From assembly GCA_002479415.1 (NCBI GenBank), contig DLMZ01000031.1, positions 29,188-38,763 of the forward strand: a stretch of DNA of 9,576 nt. The letters are read 5' to 3'. The stretch is from Firmicutes bacterium UBA7523. GTDB taxonomy: Bacteria > Bacillota > Dethiobacteria > Dethiobacterales > Dethiobacteraceae. Shown one piece after another: positions 1 to 5,410 of this stretch (position 1 is the first letter of the stretch; each line of letters starts with the position of its first letter). The position numbers and the translations under genes are program-made. The notes under the pieces were generated by a model. It saw only the letters and a list, made by a program, of their open reading frames with translations. It did no database searches and was not told where the DNA came from.

Positions 1-1161
1 GTAGAGGCAACTAAGTTCACTGAGGTTGGCTATGTAGGGCGTGATGTGGAAACCATGGTCAGAGATTTGGTTGAAACATCAATCCGTATAATTCAAGCAG
101 AAAAAATGTCTGTTGTGCAAGAAAAAGCTAATGTTATGGCTGAGAACAGGCTCGTTGATATACTGGCTCCTTTGCCGCAAAAAGAAAAAAGCGGTACTAA
201 CCCATTGAGTATGTTTTTTTCGTCAACTGCGCACCAAAACGAGCCTGATGATGACAGTGAATATAATAAACGAATGCAAGAACAGCAAGCTGCCAGAGTA
301 CGTTTGAGGGAGGAACTGGCTGCGGGCATTTTGGAAGATAAAATCGTCGAGATGGAAGTTGACGACCGTACCCCTGTTCTCGATATGTTTTCCGGATCAG
401 GGATGGAAGACATGGGAGTTAGTTTGCAAGATTTAATGGGGAATATTTTCCCCAAGAAAAAGAAGCAGCGTCGCCTTCCGGTTAGTAAGGCAAGAAAGAT
501 ACTTCAGCAGGAAGAAGCTCAAAAACTTATTGATATGGATGAGGTTATTTCTGAAGCTATTAGCCGGGCAGAGCAATCCGGGATTATATTCCTTGATGAG
601 ATAGATAAAGTTGCTGGCAAAGATTATCGCGGCGGGCCGGACATTTCACGGGAAGGAGTACAGCGGGATATATTGCCTATTGTTGAAGGCTCTACCATTA
701 TGACAAAGTACGGACCTGTTAAAACAGATTATATACTTTTTATCGCCGCCGGCGCCTTTCATGTGGCAAAGCCGTCAGATTTAATTCCTGAACTTCAGGG
801 ACGCTTCCCCATTAGAGTGGAGCTGCAAAGCCTTACAGAAGATGATTTTAAGCAAATATTAACTGAACCGGCCAACGCCTTGATTAAGCAGTATACAGCA
901 TTGCTGAAAACGGAAGGAATTAGTGTTATATTTAGCGATGATGCTATCTCTGAAATCGCAGCAATGTCATGTGCACTAAATGAAGAGATGGAAAATATAG
1001 GCGCCAGAAGGCTGCATACTATATTGGAGAAGATATTGGAAGACCTTTCTTTTAGCGCTCCAGAGCTAGGAGAACAGCAGGTTACCATTACAGCTCAATA
1101 TGTGCAGGATAGATTAAATAAAATTGTTAAAAATAGAGATTTAAGCAGGTATATTCTATAA
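1..1161 (+). CDS. hslU: HslU (ClpY), ATPase subunit of the HslVU protease, 5'-truncated
   Basis: AAA+ unfoldase that, with the HslV (ClpQ) peptidase, forms the cytoplasmic HslVU protease. The reading frame is open from base 1, giving 386 visible residues. It begins in the conserved VEATKFTEVGYVGRDVE block, which contains the GYVG pore loop (window residues 10-13). By comparison with the family (about 445-465 aa), roughly 75-80 N-terminal residues, including the Walker A P-loop, lie upstream of the window. A charged intermediate (I) domain covers roughly residues 28-180. Walker B IIFLDEID is at 195-202, the GRFPIR segment with the arginine finger near 267, and the sensor-2 block GARRLHTILEKILEDLSF near 334. 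The protein ends in SRYIL, the typical HslU C-terminus that docks into HslV, so the 3' end is intact. A GTG at 46 is internal and not the true start. codY follows 25 nt later, as in Bacillus, where hslV-hslU-codY are co-transcribed; hslV is presumably just upstream. Confidence 0.97.
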   Translation, partial: VEATKFTEVGYVGRDVETMVRDLVETSIRIIQAEKMSVVQEKANVMAENRLVDILAPLPQKEKSGTNPLSMFFSSTAHQNEPDDDSEYNKRMQEQQAARVRLREELAAGILEDKIVEMEVDDRTPVLDMFSGSGMEDMGVSLQDLMGNIFPKKKKQRRLPVSKARKILQQEEAQKLIDMDEVISEAISRAEQSGIIFLDEIDKVAGKDYRGGPDISREGVQRDILPIVEGSTIMTKYGPVKTDYILFIAAGAFHVAKPSDLIPELQGRFPIRVELQSLTEDDFKQILTEPANALIKQYTALLKTEGISVIFSDDAISEIAAMSCALNEEMENIGARRLHTILEKILEDLSFSAPELGEQQVTITAQYVQDRLNKIVKNRDLSRYIL

Positions 1162-1186
1162 TCTAATAAAAGGGAGGCTGTTTGCC

Positions 1187-1984
1187 TTGGTAATGACTCC
1201 ATTGCTTGATAGAACACGGCGGATTAATAAGATTCTGCAGAAAACTGCCGGACAGCATGTTGATTTTAAAGAGGTATCTGAAGTATTAAAAAGCGTGATA
1301 CAAGCTAACGTTTATATAGTTGACCGCAGTGGTAAAGTCTTGGGTTTTTCCCTTGGGGATGAGTTTGAGTGCGAGATGATGATTAAAGAAGTATTGAAAG
1401 ACGGTATTTTCCCCGTCGATTATAATGAAATGCTTCTAAGTTTTGCTGAACCGAGAGTTAATCTGCATCAAAAGCATAGCAAGTGTGTTTTTGTTCATAA
1501 TTCAGACTGTTTATTTACAAATAAGATTACAACAATAATACCCATTGTTGGTGGCGGGAAACGTCTAGGTACATTGCTATTAGCTCGCTTTGACGAAGAG
1601 TTTGTAGCTGAGGACTTGATTTTAGGTGAATACGGCGCTACTGTAGTCGGCATGGAAATCTTGCGTTCCAAGGCTGAAAAGATTGAGGAAGAAGCAAGAA
1701 ACAAGGCTGTGGTACAATTAGCTCTAGGCACATTATCCTACTCGGAGATGGAGGCTGTAGAGCATATATTTGAAGAATTAGATGGAGATGAAGGATTGCT
1801 CGTAGCCAGTAAAATTGCGGACCAACTGGGTATTACTCGGTCGGTTATTGTTAATGCGCTGCGCAAATTTGAAAGTGCCGGCGTTATCGAGTCCCGTTCT
1901 CTGGGAATGAAGGGTACTTACATTAAAGTTAAGAACCCATACCTCCTGGAACAACTGGCCAAACGCAAAGGTATGTGGACTTAA
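1187..1984 (+). CDS. codY: CodY, GTP/branched-chain amino acid-sensing global transcriptional repressor
   Basis: DNA-binding regulator of Firmicutes that senses GTP and branched-chain amino acids and represses amino acid uptake, biosynthesis and other stationary-phase genes. It is 265 aa, close to the usual 255-265. An N-terminal GAF ligand-binding domain (about 1-160) contains TTIIPIVGGGKRLGTL and EYGATVVGMEILR. A long helical linker (IEEEARNKAVVQ) leads to the winged-helix domain, where ASKIADQLGITRSVIVNAL (207-225) and ESAGVIESRSLGMKGTYIKV are nearly identical to B. subtilis CodY. The start is taken as TTG at 1187, because AGGGAGG (1171-1177) sits 9 nt upstream; the in-frame ATG at 1193 would leave 15 nt. 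Aligned with my recollection of B. subtilis CodY, the isoleucine-contacting Arg61 falls on a Met (64 or 65), with no Arg in the segment (see findings). It lies between hslU and a small unknown gene, probably in one transcript. Confidence 0.97.
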   Translation: MVMTPLLDRTRRINKILQKTAGQHVDFKEVSEVLKSVIQANVYIVDRSGKVLGFSLGDEFECEMMIKEVLKDGIFPVDYNEMLLSFAEPRVNLHQKHSKCVFVHNSDCLFTNKITTIIPIVGGGKRLGTLLLARFDEEFVAEDLILGEYGATVVGMEILRSKAEKIEEEARNKAVVQLALGTLSYSEMEAVEHIFEELDGDEGLLVASKIADQLGITRSVIVNALRKFESAGVIESRSLGMKGTYIKVKNPYLLEQLAKRKGMWT

Positions 1985-2001
1985 AAGGAGGCAGCCGCAT
2001 T

Positions 2002-2307
2002 ATGATGGCATTAAAAATTGAACTATTAATGTCCAGAAAAAAAAGCTTCAACGAGGATGAGTTTAAGGCGGAGTTCATAGCTAAACTGAGTTCTCTGGGA
2101 TATGATATGAAAAGTTATGATTGTTATGCAGACGATGGCAGTCTTGATAAAATCATTTGTAATGTTGCTGTAAATGATAAAAGTCAAGCCGGTTTAGCGG
2201 CGAACAGTATATGGCATTATCGTATTATTGTGGAGAACATTCATTCTTTAAAAAAGGAATATGACCATTTTGACGTTTTCTCGGCAAATGTTTGCCAGCT
2301 TTTTTAA
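2002..2307 (+). CDS. Unrecognised 101-aa cytoplasmic protein downstream of codY
   Basis: I do not recognise this protein. The start is ATG 2002, 10 nt after a strong AAGGAGG (1985-1991); the second ATG (2005) is less well placed and an upstream in-frame ATG at 1975 lies inside codY. The frame opens 17 nt after the codY stop, so it is probably translated from the codY mRNA. The predicted protein has no signal peptide or membrane segment. It begins with a strand-like MALKIELLMS segment, followed by a charged amphipathic helix (FNEDEFKAEFIAKLSSLGY), an acidic turn (CYADDGSLDK), a strand (IICNVAV) and a C-terminal helical/strand section ending VCQLF. It has three cysteines (41, 53, 98) without a metal-binding pattern. 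The last codons and the stop lie within two back-to-back hairpins that look like a transcription terminator. Good RBS and normal codon use support a real gene; the function is unknown. Confidence 0.8.
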   Translation: MMALKIELLMSRKKSFNEDEFKAEFIAKLSSLGYDMKSYDCYADDGSLDKIICNVAVNDKSQAGLAANSIWHYRIIVENIHSLKKEYDHFDVFSANVCQLF

Positions 2308-2317
2308 GCTGTTTTTT
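2283..2317 (+). terminator. Tandem hairpins with T-tract overlapping a stop codon; putative terminator of the codY unit
   Basis: GGCAA-ATGT-TTGCC (2283-2296, up to 6 paired bases on each side) is followed at once by CAGCTT-TTTT-AAGCTG (2296-2311, six base pairs) and then six Ts (2312-2317). The second hairpin with its T-tract has the form of an intrinsic terminator, though the stem is short and only half GC. The TAA stop of the preceding gene (2305-2307) lies inside it. It would separate the hslU-codY transcript from the promoter just downstream. Confidence 0.6.
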
Positions 2318-2356
2318 CCTTCCCTTCCCTGATAGAGTCATAAAAGTAAGCAGATT

Positions 2357-2365
2357 TGTTATAAT
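2357..2365 (+). promoter_or_regulatory. Extended -10 sigma-A promoter for the membrane-protein gene
   Basis: TGTTATAAT (TGn plus a perfect TATAAT at 2360-2365). No good -35 is present at 17 nt spacing (GTCATA, about 3 of 6 matches), which is typical of promoters that rely on the TGn extension. Transcription should start near 2372. This places the ATG at 2374 almost at the transcript start and supports translation from GTG 2404 instead. Confidence 0.7.
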
Positions 2366-2403
2366 ATAGTTATATGGTCAAATTTGCTTGGGGGAAGGTT
2401 GCC

Positions 2404-2934
2404 GTGAGGAGTTTTTTTCAAAGTATAGACCGACTTTCATTTGTTATGGGTTTTATTTTTGCCAGTTTGCTTTTTTTTTCTGTTTTGTCGCTGTCGGCAG
2501 GGTATTTGGCAACCCAGGGTGTTACTGTTTACCTGGACAGTGATGAAGTTGCACGTATGGTTCGTGAACAGATTATTGTCCAAGCAGAATTGGACTTACC
2601 TAAATTAATTGCCAACGCTAAAGCAGAAATACCTGAAATTGTTGAGAAAGAGATGGAGGGGCAACTAACATCTGATAGAATGGAAATTGCCGGATTCGTT
2701 TTTCGTGTGCCGGATGAATTAATGGAACAGTTAAAAAGCAATATTCAATTAAACGTAGAGAGCGCCGCAGGCCAAATTCTGGATGGAATTGATACACAAG
2801 TTGTGGCGGAGCAGTTTGGTGATGATGTTTACTTGATGGTTAAGGAGACTATGCACGATGAACTTGACGGGCGAAGCTTTCAGATTAGAGTTTTTGGAAG
2901 CATTCCTGTCCGTATCTGGACACAAGTGATGTAG
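2404..2934 (+). CDS. Unrecognised single-pass membrane protein with extracytoplasmic domain (176 aa)
   Basis: I do not recognise a family. GTG 2404 is preferred as the start because GGGGAAGG (2391-2398) lies 5 nt upstream and about 30 nt downstream of the predicted transcription start; ATG 2374 has no ribosome binding site and sits about 2 nt from that start. The N-terminus has Arg at 2 and 10, then one hydrophobic segment (about residues 12-35, SFVMGFIFASLLFFSVLSLSAGYL), which could be an uncleaved anchor or signal peptide. The remaining 140 residues would lie outside the cytoplasm. They form acidic, amphipathic helix-rich sequence (DEVARMVREQIIVQAELDLPKL; KAEIPEIVEKEMEG) and end in a strand-like region (SFQIRVFGSIPVRIWTQVM). 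There are no cysteines and no catalytic motif I can name. It has its own promoter and appears to be monocistronic between the codY and rpsB units. Confidence 0.8.
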   Translation: MRSFFQSIDRLSFVMGFIFASLLFFSVLSLSAGYLATQGVTVYLDSDEVARMVREQIIVQAELDLPKLIANAKAEIPEIVEKEMEGQLTSDRMEIAGFVFRVPDELMEQLKSNIQLNVESAAGQILDGIDTQVVAEQFGDDVYLMVKETMHDELDGRSFQIRVFGSIPVRIWTQVM

Positions 2935-2977
2935 TAAAGTATCTTATTTTAATGCTAAAAAACATCGCATCATAACG

Positions 2978-2993
2978 TTGCCAACTATGGCAA
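2978..2993. promoter_or_regulatory. Perfect inverted repeat over the rpsB -35 box; candidate operator
   Basis: TTGCCA-ACTA-TGGCAA is a perfect 6+4+6 palindrome whose left arm is the -35 element and whose right arm lies in the promoter spacer. A dimeric repressor bound here would block RNA polymerase. No T-tract follows and the site lies upstream of the transcription start, so it is not a terminator. The binding protein is unknown, and chance is possible for a 6-bp arm. Confidence 0.45.
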
Positions 2994-3006
2994 TCTGTGT
3001 TATACT
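2978..3006 (+). promoter_or_regulatory. Strong sigma-A promoter of rpsB-tsf
   Basis: TTGCCA (-35, 2978-2983, 5 of 6 to consensus), a spacer of exactly 17 nt, then TATACT (-10, 3001-3006, 5 of 6) preceded by an extended TG at 2998-2999. Transcription should start near 3012-3014, giving a leader of about 105 nt before rpsB. A promoter of this quality fits a highly expressed ribosomal protein gene. Confidence 0.85.
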
Positions 3007-3011
3007 CTATC

Positions 3012-3118
3012 GTGGTGTAAAAAACACACGCCTTCCTGATTTTCCAGGGTGTGCCGAAGCGTCGGTTTCTGGGAAATATGAAGGAGGCGGAGGTAAAACA
3101 GAAAGGAGGTGCAGGAAA
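3012..3118 (+). ncRNA. Structured 5' leader of rpsB (putative ribosomal-protein autoregulatory leader)
   Basis: A leader of about 105 nt with two adjacent hairpins. The first is CACAC (3025-3029), a GCCTT bulge, CCTG (3035-3038), a six-base loop, then contiguous CAGG-GTGTG (3045-3053). Immediately after it is CCGA-AGCG-TCGG (3054-3065), so the two could stack coaxially. The CACAC strand can also pair with CGTGGTGT (3011-3018) next to the transcription start, an alternative to the first hairpin. After the structures come two purine-rich SD-like runs. r-protein leaders in which the encoded protein binds its own mRNA are common; that S2 is the ligand here is inference. Confidence 0.45.
3081..3110 (+). 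promoter_or_regulatory. rpsB: Repeated Shine-Dalgarno sequences before rpsB
   Basis: AAGGAGG (3081-3087), GGAGGT (3089-3094) and AAAGGAGGT (3102-3110) occur within 30 nt. Only the last is properly placed, 8 nt from ATG 3119, and it decides the rpsB start; longer in-frame starts such as 2978 lie in or before the promoter. The upstream copies could act as a ribosome standby site or pair with the CCTTCCT in the leader (3031-3037). Confidence 0.7.
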
Positions 3119-3865
3119 ATGCCAGCTGTCTCTATGAAACAACTGCTTGAAGCCGGCGTCCATTTTGGACACCAAACACGCCGCTGGAATCCTAAGATGA
3201 AGCCATATATTTTTACTGAAAGAAATGGCATCTATATCATTGATTTACAGAAAACTGTAAAGATGATTGATGACTGTTACAACTATGTAAAAGATGTGGC
3301 GGCTAACGGCGGAAAGATAATGTTTGTCGGCACAAAAAAGCAAGCACAAGAATCCGTTCAGTCAGAGGCGGAAAGATGCGGTATGTATTATGTCAACCAG
3401 CGTTGGTTAGGCGGTATGTTAACTAACTTTCAGACTATCCGCAACCGTGTAAACCGTTTGATTGAGCTGGAGAAGATGGAAGAGGACGGTGTATTTGAAG
3501 TCCTGCCCAAAAAAGAGGTGCTTCGGCTTCGTCATGAATATGAGAAGCTGAACAAGTTTCTCTCCGGTGTCAGAAATATGAAATCTCTTCCGGATGCATT
3601 GTTTATTGTGGATCCTCGCAAGGAAAAGATTGCTGTTGCTGAAGCTCGTAAGCTTGGTATCCCCATTGTAGCCATTGTAGATACCAACTGTGATCCGGAT
3701 GAAATTGATTACATTATTCCAGGAAACGATGATGCAATCCGTGCAGTGAAGCTGATTTCGGCACGTTTAGCCGATGCTGTTATTGAAGGCATGGAAGGCC
3801 GTCAGGATCATATCGTTATTGATGATACGGAACAGGCCGAAGATGTTGTCGCTGAAGAGGAGTAA
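3119..3865 (+). CDS. rpsB: 30S ribosomal protein S2
   Basis: Structural protein of the small ribosomal subunit, at the head-platform junction, needed for S1 or mRNA docking and efficient initiation. It is 248 aa, against about 246 in Bacillus. The family N-terminal signature MKQLLEAGVHFGHQTRRWNPKM is at residues 6-27. NQRWLGGMLTNFQTI (93-107) is followed by the coiled-coil-forming helices (about 108-150). The second signature, PDALFIVDPRKEKIAVAEARKLGIPIVAIVDTNCDP, spans 158-193. The acidic C-terminal tail (DDTEQAEDVVAEEE) is typical of Firmicutes S2. ATG 3119 is chosen for its SD (AAAGGAGGT, 8 nt). It is the first gene of the rpsB-tsf unit, with its own strong promoter and structured leader. 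Confidence 0.98.
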   Translation: MPAVSMKQLLEAGVHFGHQTRRWNPKMKPYIFTERNGIYIIDLQKTVKMIDDCYNYVKDVAANGGKIMFVGTKKQAQESVQSEAERCGMYYVNQRWLGGMLTNFQTIRNRVNRLIELEKMEEDGVFEVLPKKEVLRLRHEYEKLNKFLSGVRNMKSLPDALFIVDPRKEKIAVAEARKLGIPIVAIVDTNCDPDEIDYIIPGNDDAIRAVKLISARLADAVIEGMEGRQDHIVIDDTEQAEDVVAEEE

Positions 3866-3884
3866 ACAGAGGAATGTATGTTAC

Positions 3885-3910
3885 GGCCGGGCTTACGCCC
3901 GGCCTTTTCC
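3885..3910 (+). terminator. GC-only intercistronic hairpin between rpsB and tsf; partial terminator or attenuator
   Basis: GGCCGGGC-TTAC-GCCCGGCC (3885-3904) is a perfect 8-bp all-GC stem with a tetraloop, followed by only four Ts and then CCCC. The stem is very stable but the T-tract is weak, so partial termination with read-through into tsf is likely. It could also block 3' exonucleases and stabilise rpsB mRNA. tsf has no obvious promoter of its own in the 30 nt that remain. Confidence 0.75.
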
Positions 3911-3937
3911 CCAATAATAAGCACTGGAGGTTTTAGC

Positions 3938-4588
3938 ATGATTTCAGCAGCCGTAGTCAAAGAGCTTCGTGAAAAAACCGGCGCGGGTATGATGGACTGC
4001 AAAAAGGCTTTGTCAGAAACCGGCGGTGATATGGAAAAAGCCGCTGAGCTGTTACGTGAAAAGGGTCTGGCCGCAGCTGCAAAAAAAGCCGGACGTATCG
4101 CGGCTGAAGGTGTGGTAGAGTCATACATACACATGGGAGGCCGTATCGGTGTCTTGGTTGAAGTAAACTGTGAGACTGATTTTGTGGCCAGAACAGATGA
4201 GTTCCGTGCATTCGTTCGTGATGTTGCTATGCAAATTGCTGCAACTAACCCGCAATTTTTGTCAAGGGATGAGGTTTCTGCCGATGTTATTGCCAAAGAA
4301 AAAGAAATTCTTAAAAACCAGGCACTAAATGAAGGTAAACCCGAAAAGGTTGTGGAAAAAATCGTTGAGGGCCGTATCGAGAAGTATTATGCGGAGAACT
4401 GCTTGCTTGAACAGGCATTTATCCGTGATACGGACATTACCATAGACGGTTTGCTGCAGGATAAAATTTCAAAAACAGGTGAGAATATTCATATTCGCCG
4501 ATTTGCCCGCTTTGAGATGGGTGAAGGTTTAGAGAAGAAAGAATGTAATCTGGCAGAAGAAGTTGCCCAAATGACCAAGTCCGAATAA
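3938..4588 (+). CDS. tsf: Elongation factor Ts (short form)
   Basis: Guanine-nucleotide exchange factor that regenerates EF-Tu-GTP during translation. The N-terminal UBA-like domain carries ISAAVVKELREKTGAGMMDCKKAL (2-25), with the MMDCKKAL family signature. The core has VEVNCETDFVART (74-86) containing TDFV (80-83), the loop that inserts into EF-Tu beside its Mg/nucleotide site. At 216 aa it is a short-form EF-Ts, lacking much of the second half of the core found in the 283-293 aa E. coli and B. subtilis proteins; short forms are known in Thermus and many Clostridia. The ending RFARFEMGEGLEKKECNLAEEVAQM matches the usual C-terminal helix. Start ATG 3938 is 7 nt after CTGGAGG; a longer in-frame start at 3878 would translate the hairpin and is rejected. 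Confidence 0.97.
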   Translation: MISAAVVKELREKTGAGMMDCKKALSETGGDMEKAAELLREKGLAAAAKKAGRIAAEGVVESYIHMGGRIGVLVEVNCETDFVARTDEFRAFVRDVAMQIAATNPQFLSRDEVSADVIAKEKEILKNQALNEGKPEKVVEKIVEGRIEKYYAENCLLEQAFIRDTDITIDGLLQDKISKTGENIHIRRFARFEMGEGLEKKECNLAEEVAQMTKSE

Positions 4589-4603
4589 GGATAGGGAATT
4601 GAT

Positions 4604-4632
4604 AAAAAAGAGCACTCAGGTGTTCTTTTTTT
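4604..4632 (+). terminator. Intrinsic terminator after tsf
   Basis: AAAAAAGAGCAC (4604-4615), loop TCAG, then GTGTTCTTTTTT (4620-4631) form a 12-bp stem with one G-U pair, and the T-run reaches 4632. The A-rich left arm means it could also work on the other strand. It ends the rpsB-tsf transcript 16 nt after the tsf stop. Confidence 0.85.
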
Positions 4633-4659
4633 ACAGGAAAATTAAAACATTTGTAGAAT
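4630..4659 (+). promoter_or_regulatory. Predicted sigma-A promoter for pyrH-frr, overlapping the tsf terminator
   Basis: TTTACA (4630-4635, 5 of 6 to the -35 consensus), an 18-nt spacer, and TAGAAT (4654-4659, 5 of 6 to the -10). The -35 box uses the last Ts of the terminator T-tract. Transcription would start near 4666, about 20 nt before pyrH. The preceding terminator leaves pyrH otherwise without a promoter. Confidence 0.65.
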
Positions 4660-4685
4660 AATTAAGACTGGGGGTTTGGACCGGT

Positions 4686-5408
4686 ATGGGCAAAGCAGTA
4701 TTTAAGCGTGTCATCCTGAAACTCAGTGGTGAAGCGTTAGCGGGAGCTAAAGGATTTGGCATTGACGCCGATGTATTGAGAAGTATTGCGGCACAGGTGG
4801 AAGAAGTACAAAAGCTTGGTGTTGAGGTGGCTATCGTTGTAGGCGGCGGAAATATCTGGCGCGGTGCTCCGGCTGGAGAACGGGGAATGGATCGGGCAAC
4901 TGCCGATTACATGGGAATGTTGGCTACTGTACTCAATGCCATGGCTTTGCAGGACGCATTAGAGCAACGCAATGTGGATACAAGGGTGCAAACCGCCATA
5001 GAGATGTCACAGGTGGCAGAGCCATACATTCGCAGACGGGCAATTCGCCATTTGGAAAAAGGCAGAATAGTTATTTTTGCCGCTGGAACAGGGAATCCTT
5101 ATTTTTCAACAGATACTACTGCGGCACTGCGTGCTGCTGAGATTGAAGCTGAAGTAATATTGCTAGCTAAAGCTAAGGTAGATGCGGTTTATGATTGCGA
5201 TCCTATTACAAATCCCGAGGCCAAGAAGTTTACGGAATTAACGTATATTGATTTGATAAATAAGGGGCTGGGCGTAATGGACTCAACAGCTGCATCCCTT
5301 TGCATGGATAATAAAATTCCGCTTATTGTTTTTGGATTAACCACATCAGGAAATATTAAAAGAGTCGTTCTTGGAGAAAAAATAGGAACTTTTGTGAAAG
5401 GGGAATAA
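4686..5408 (+). CDS. pyrH: Uridylate (UMP) kinase
   Basis: Converts UMP + ATP to UDP + ADP, the second-to-last step toward UTP, in the cytoplasm. It is the bacterial hexameric enzyme of the amino-acid-kinase fold, usually activated by GTP and inhibited by UTP. It is 240 aa, the typical length. Motifs: LKLSGEAL (11-18, phosphate binding), GGGNIWRG (53-60, UMP/phosphate loop), DYMGMLATVLNAMALQDALE (74-93), FAAGTGNPYFSTDTTAALRA (131-150) and KVDAVYDCDP (164-173). The start at ATG 4686 matches the family N-terminus (short lead before KRVILKLSG), although the SD is weak (GGGGG at 4670-4674). frr begins 2 nt after its stop and is certainly co-transcribed. Confidence 0.98.
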   Translation: MGKAVFKRVILKLSGEALAGAKGFGIDADVLRSIAAQVEEVQKLGVEVAIVVGGGNIWRGAPAGERGMDRATADYMGMLATVLNAMALQDALEQRNVDTRVQTAIEMSQVAEPYIRRRAIRHLEKGRIVIFAAGTGNPYFSTDTTAALRAAEIEAEVILLAKAKVDAVYDCDPITNPEAKKFTELTYIDLINKGLGVMDSTAASLCMDNKIPLIVFGLTTSGNIKRVVLGEKIGTFVKGE

Positions 5409-5410
5409 AA

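Noticed and set aside
3038..3052. Possible CodY box (AATTTTCWGAAAATT-like) in the rpsB leader
   Set aside because: GATTTTCCAGGGTGT matches only about half of the consensus positions, and a second try at 3062-3076 is also too poor. No convincing CodY site was found in the window.
2978..3118. Longer N-terminus for S2 starting in the promoter region
   Set aside because: The added codons come from the promoter and leader and match no S2 protein. ATG 3119 has the ideal SD.
3078..3137. 19-codon leader peptide overlapping the rpsB start
   Set aside because: No proper SD before ATG 3078 and the peptide has no amino-acid bias typical of attenuation leaders. It is mentioned only as part of the leader.
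3878..3937. Longer N-terminus for EF-Ts from ATG 3878
   Set aside because: It would translate the rpsB-tsf hairpin. The family N-terminus and a good SD both fit ATG 3938.
3808..4296. 162-aa open frame on the - strand across the rpsB end and tsf
   Set aside because: Antisense to rpsB/tsf, Ser/Thr/Ala-rich composition without motifs, and it crosses the GC-only hairpin.
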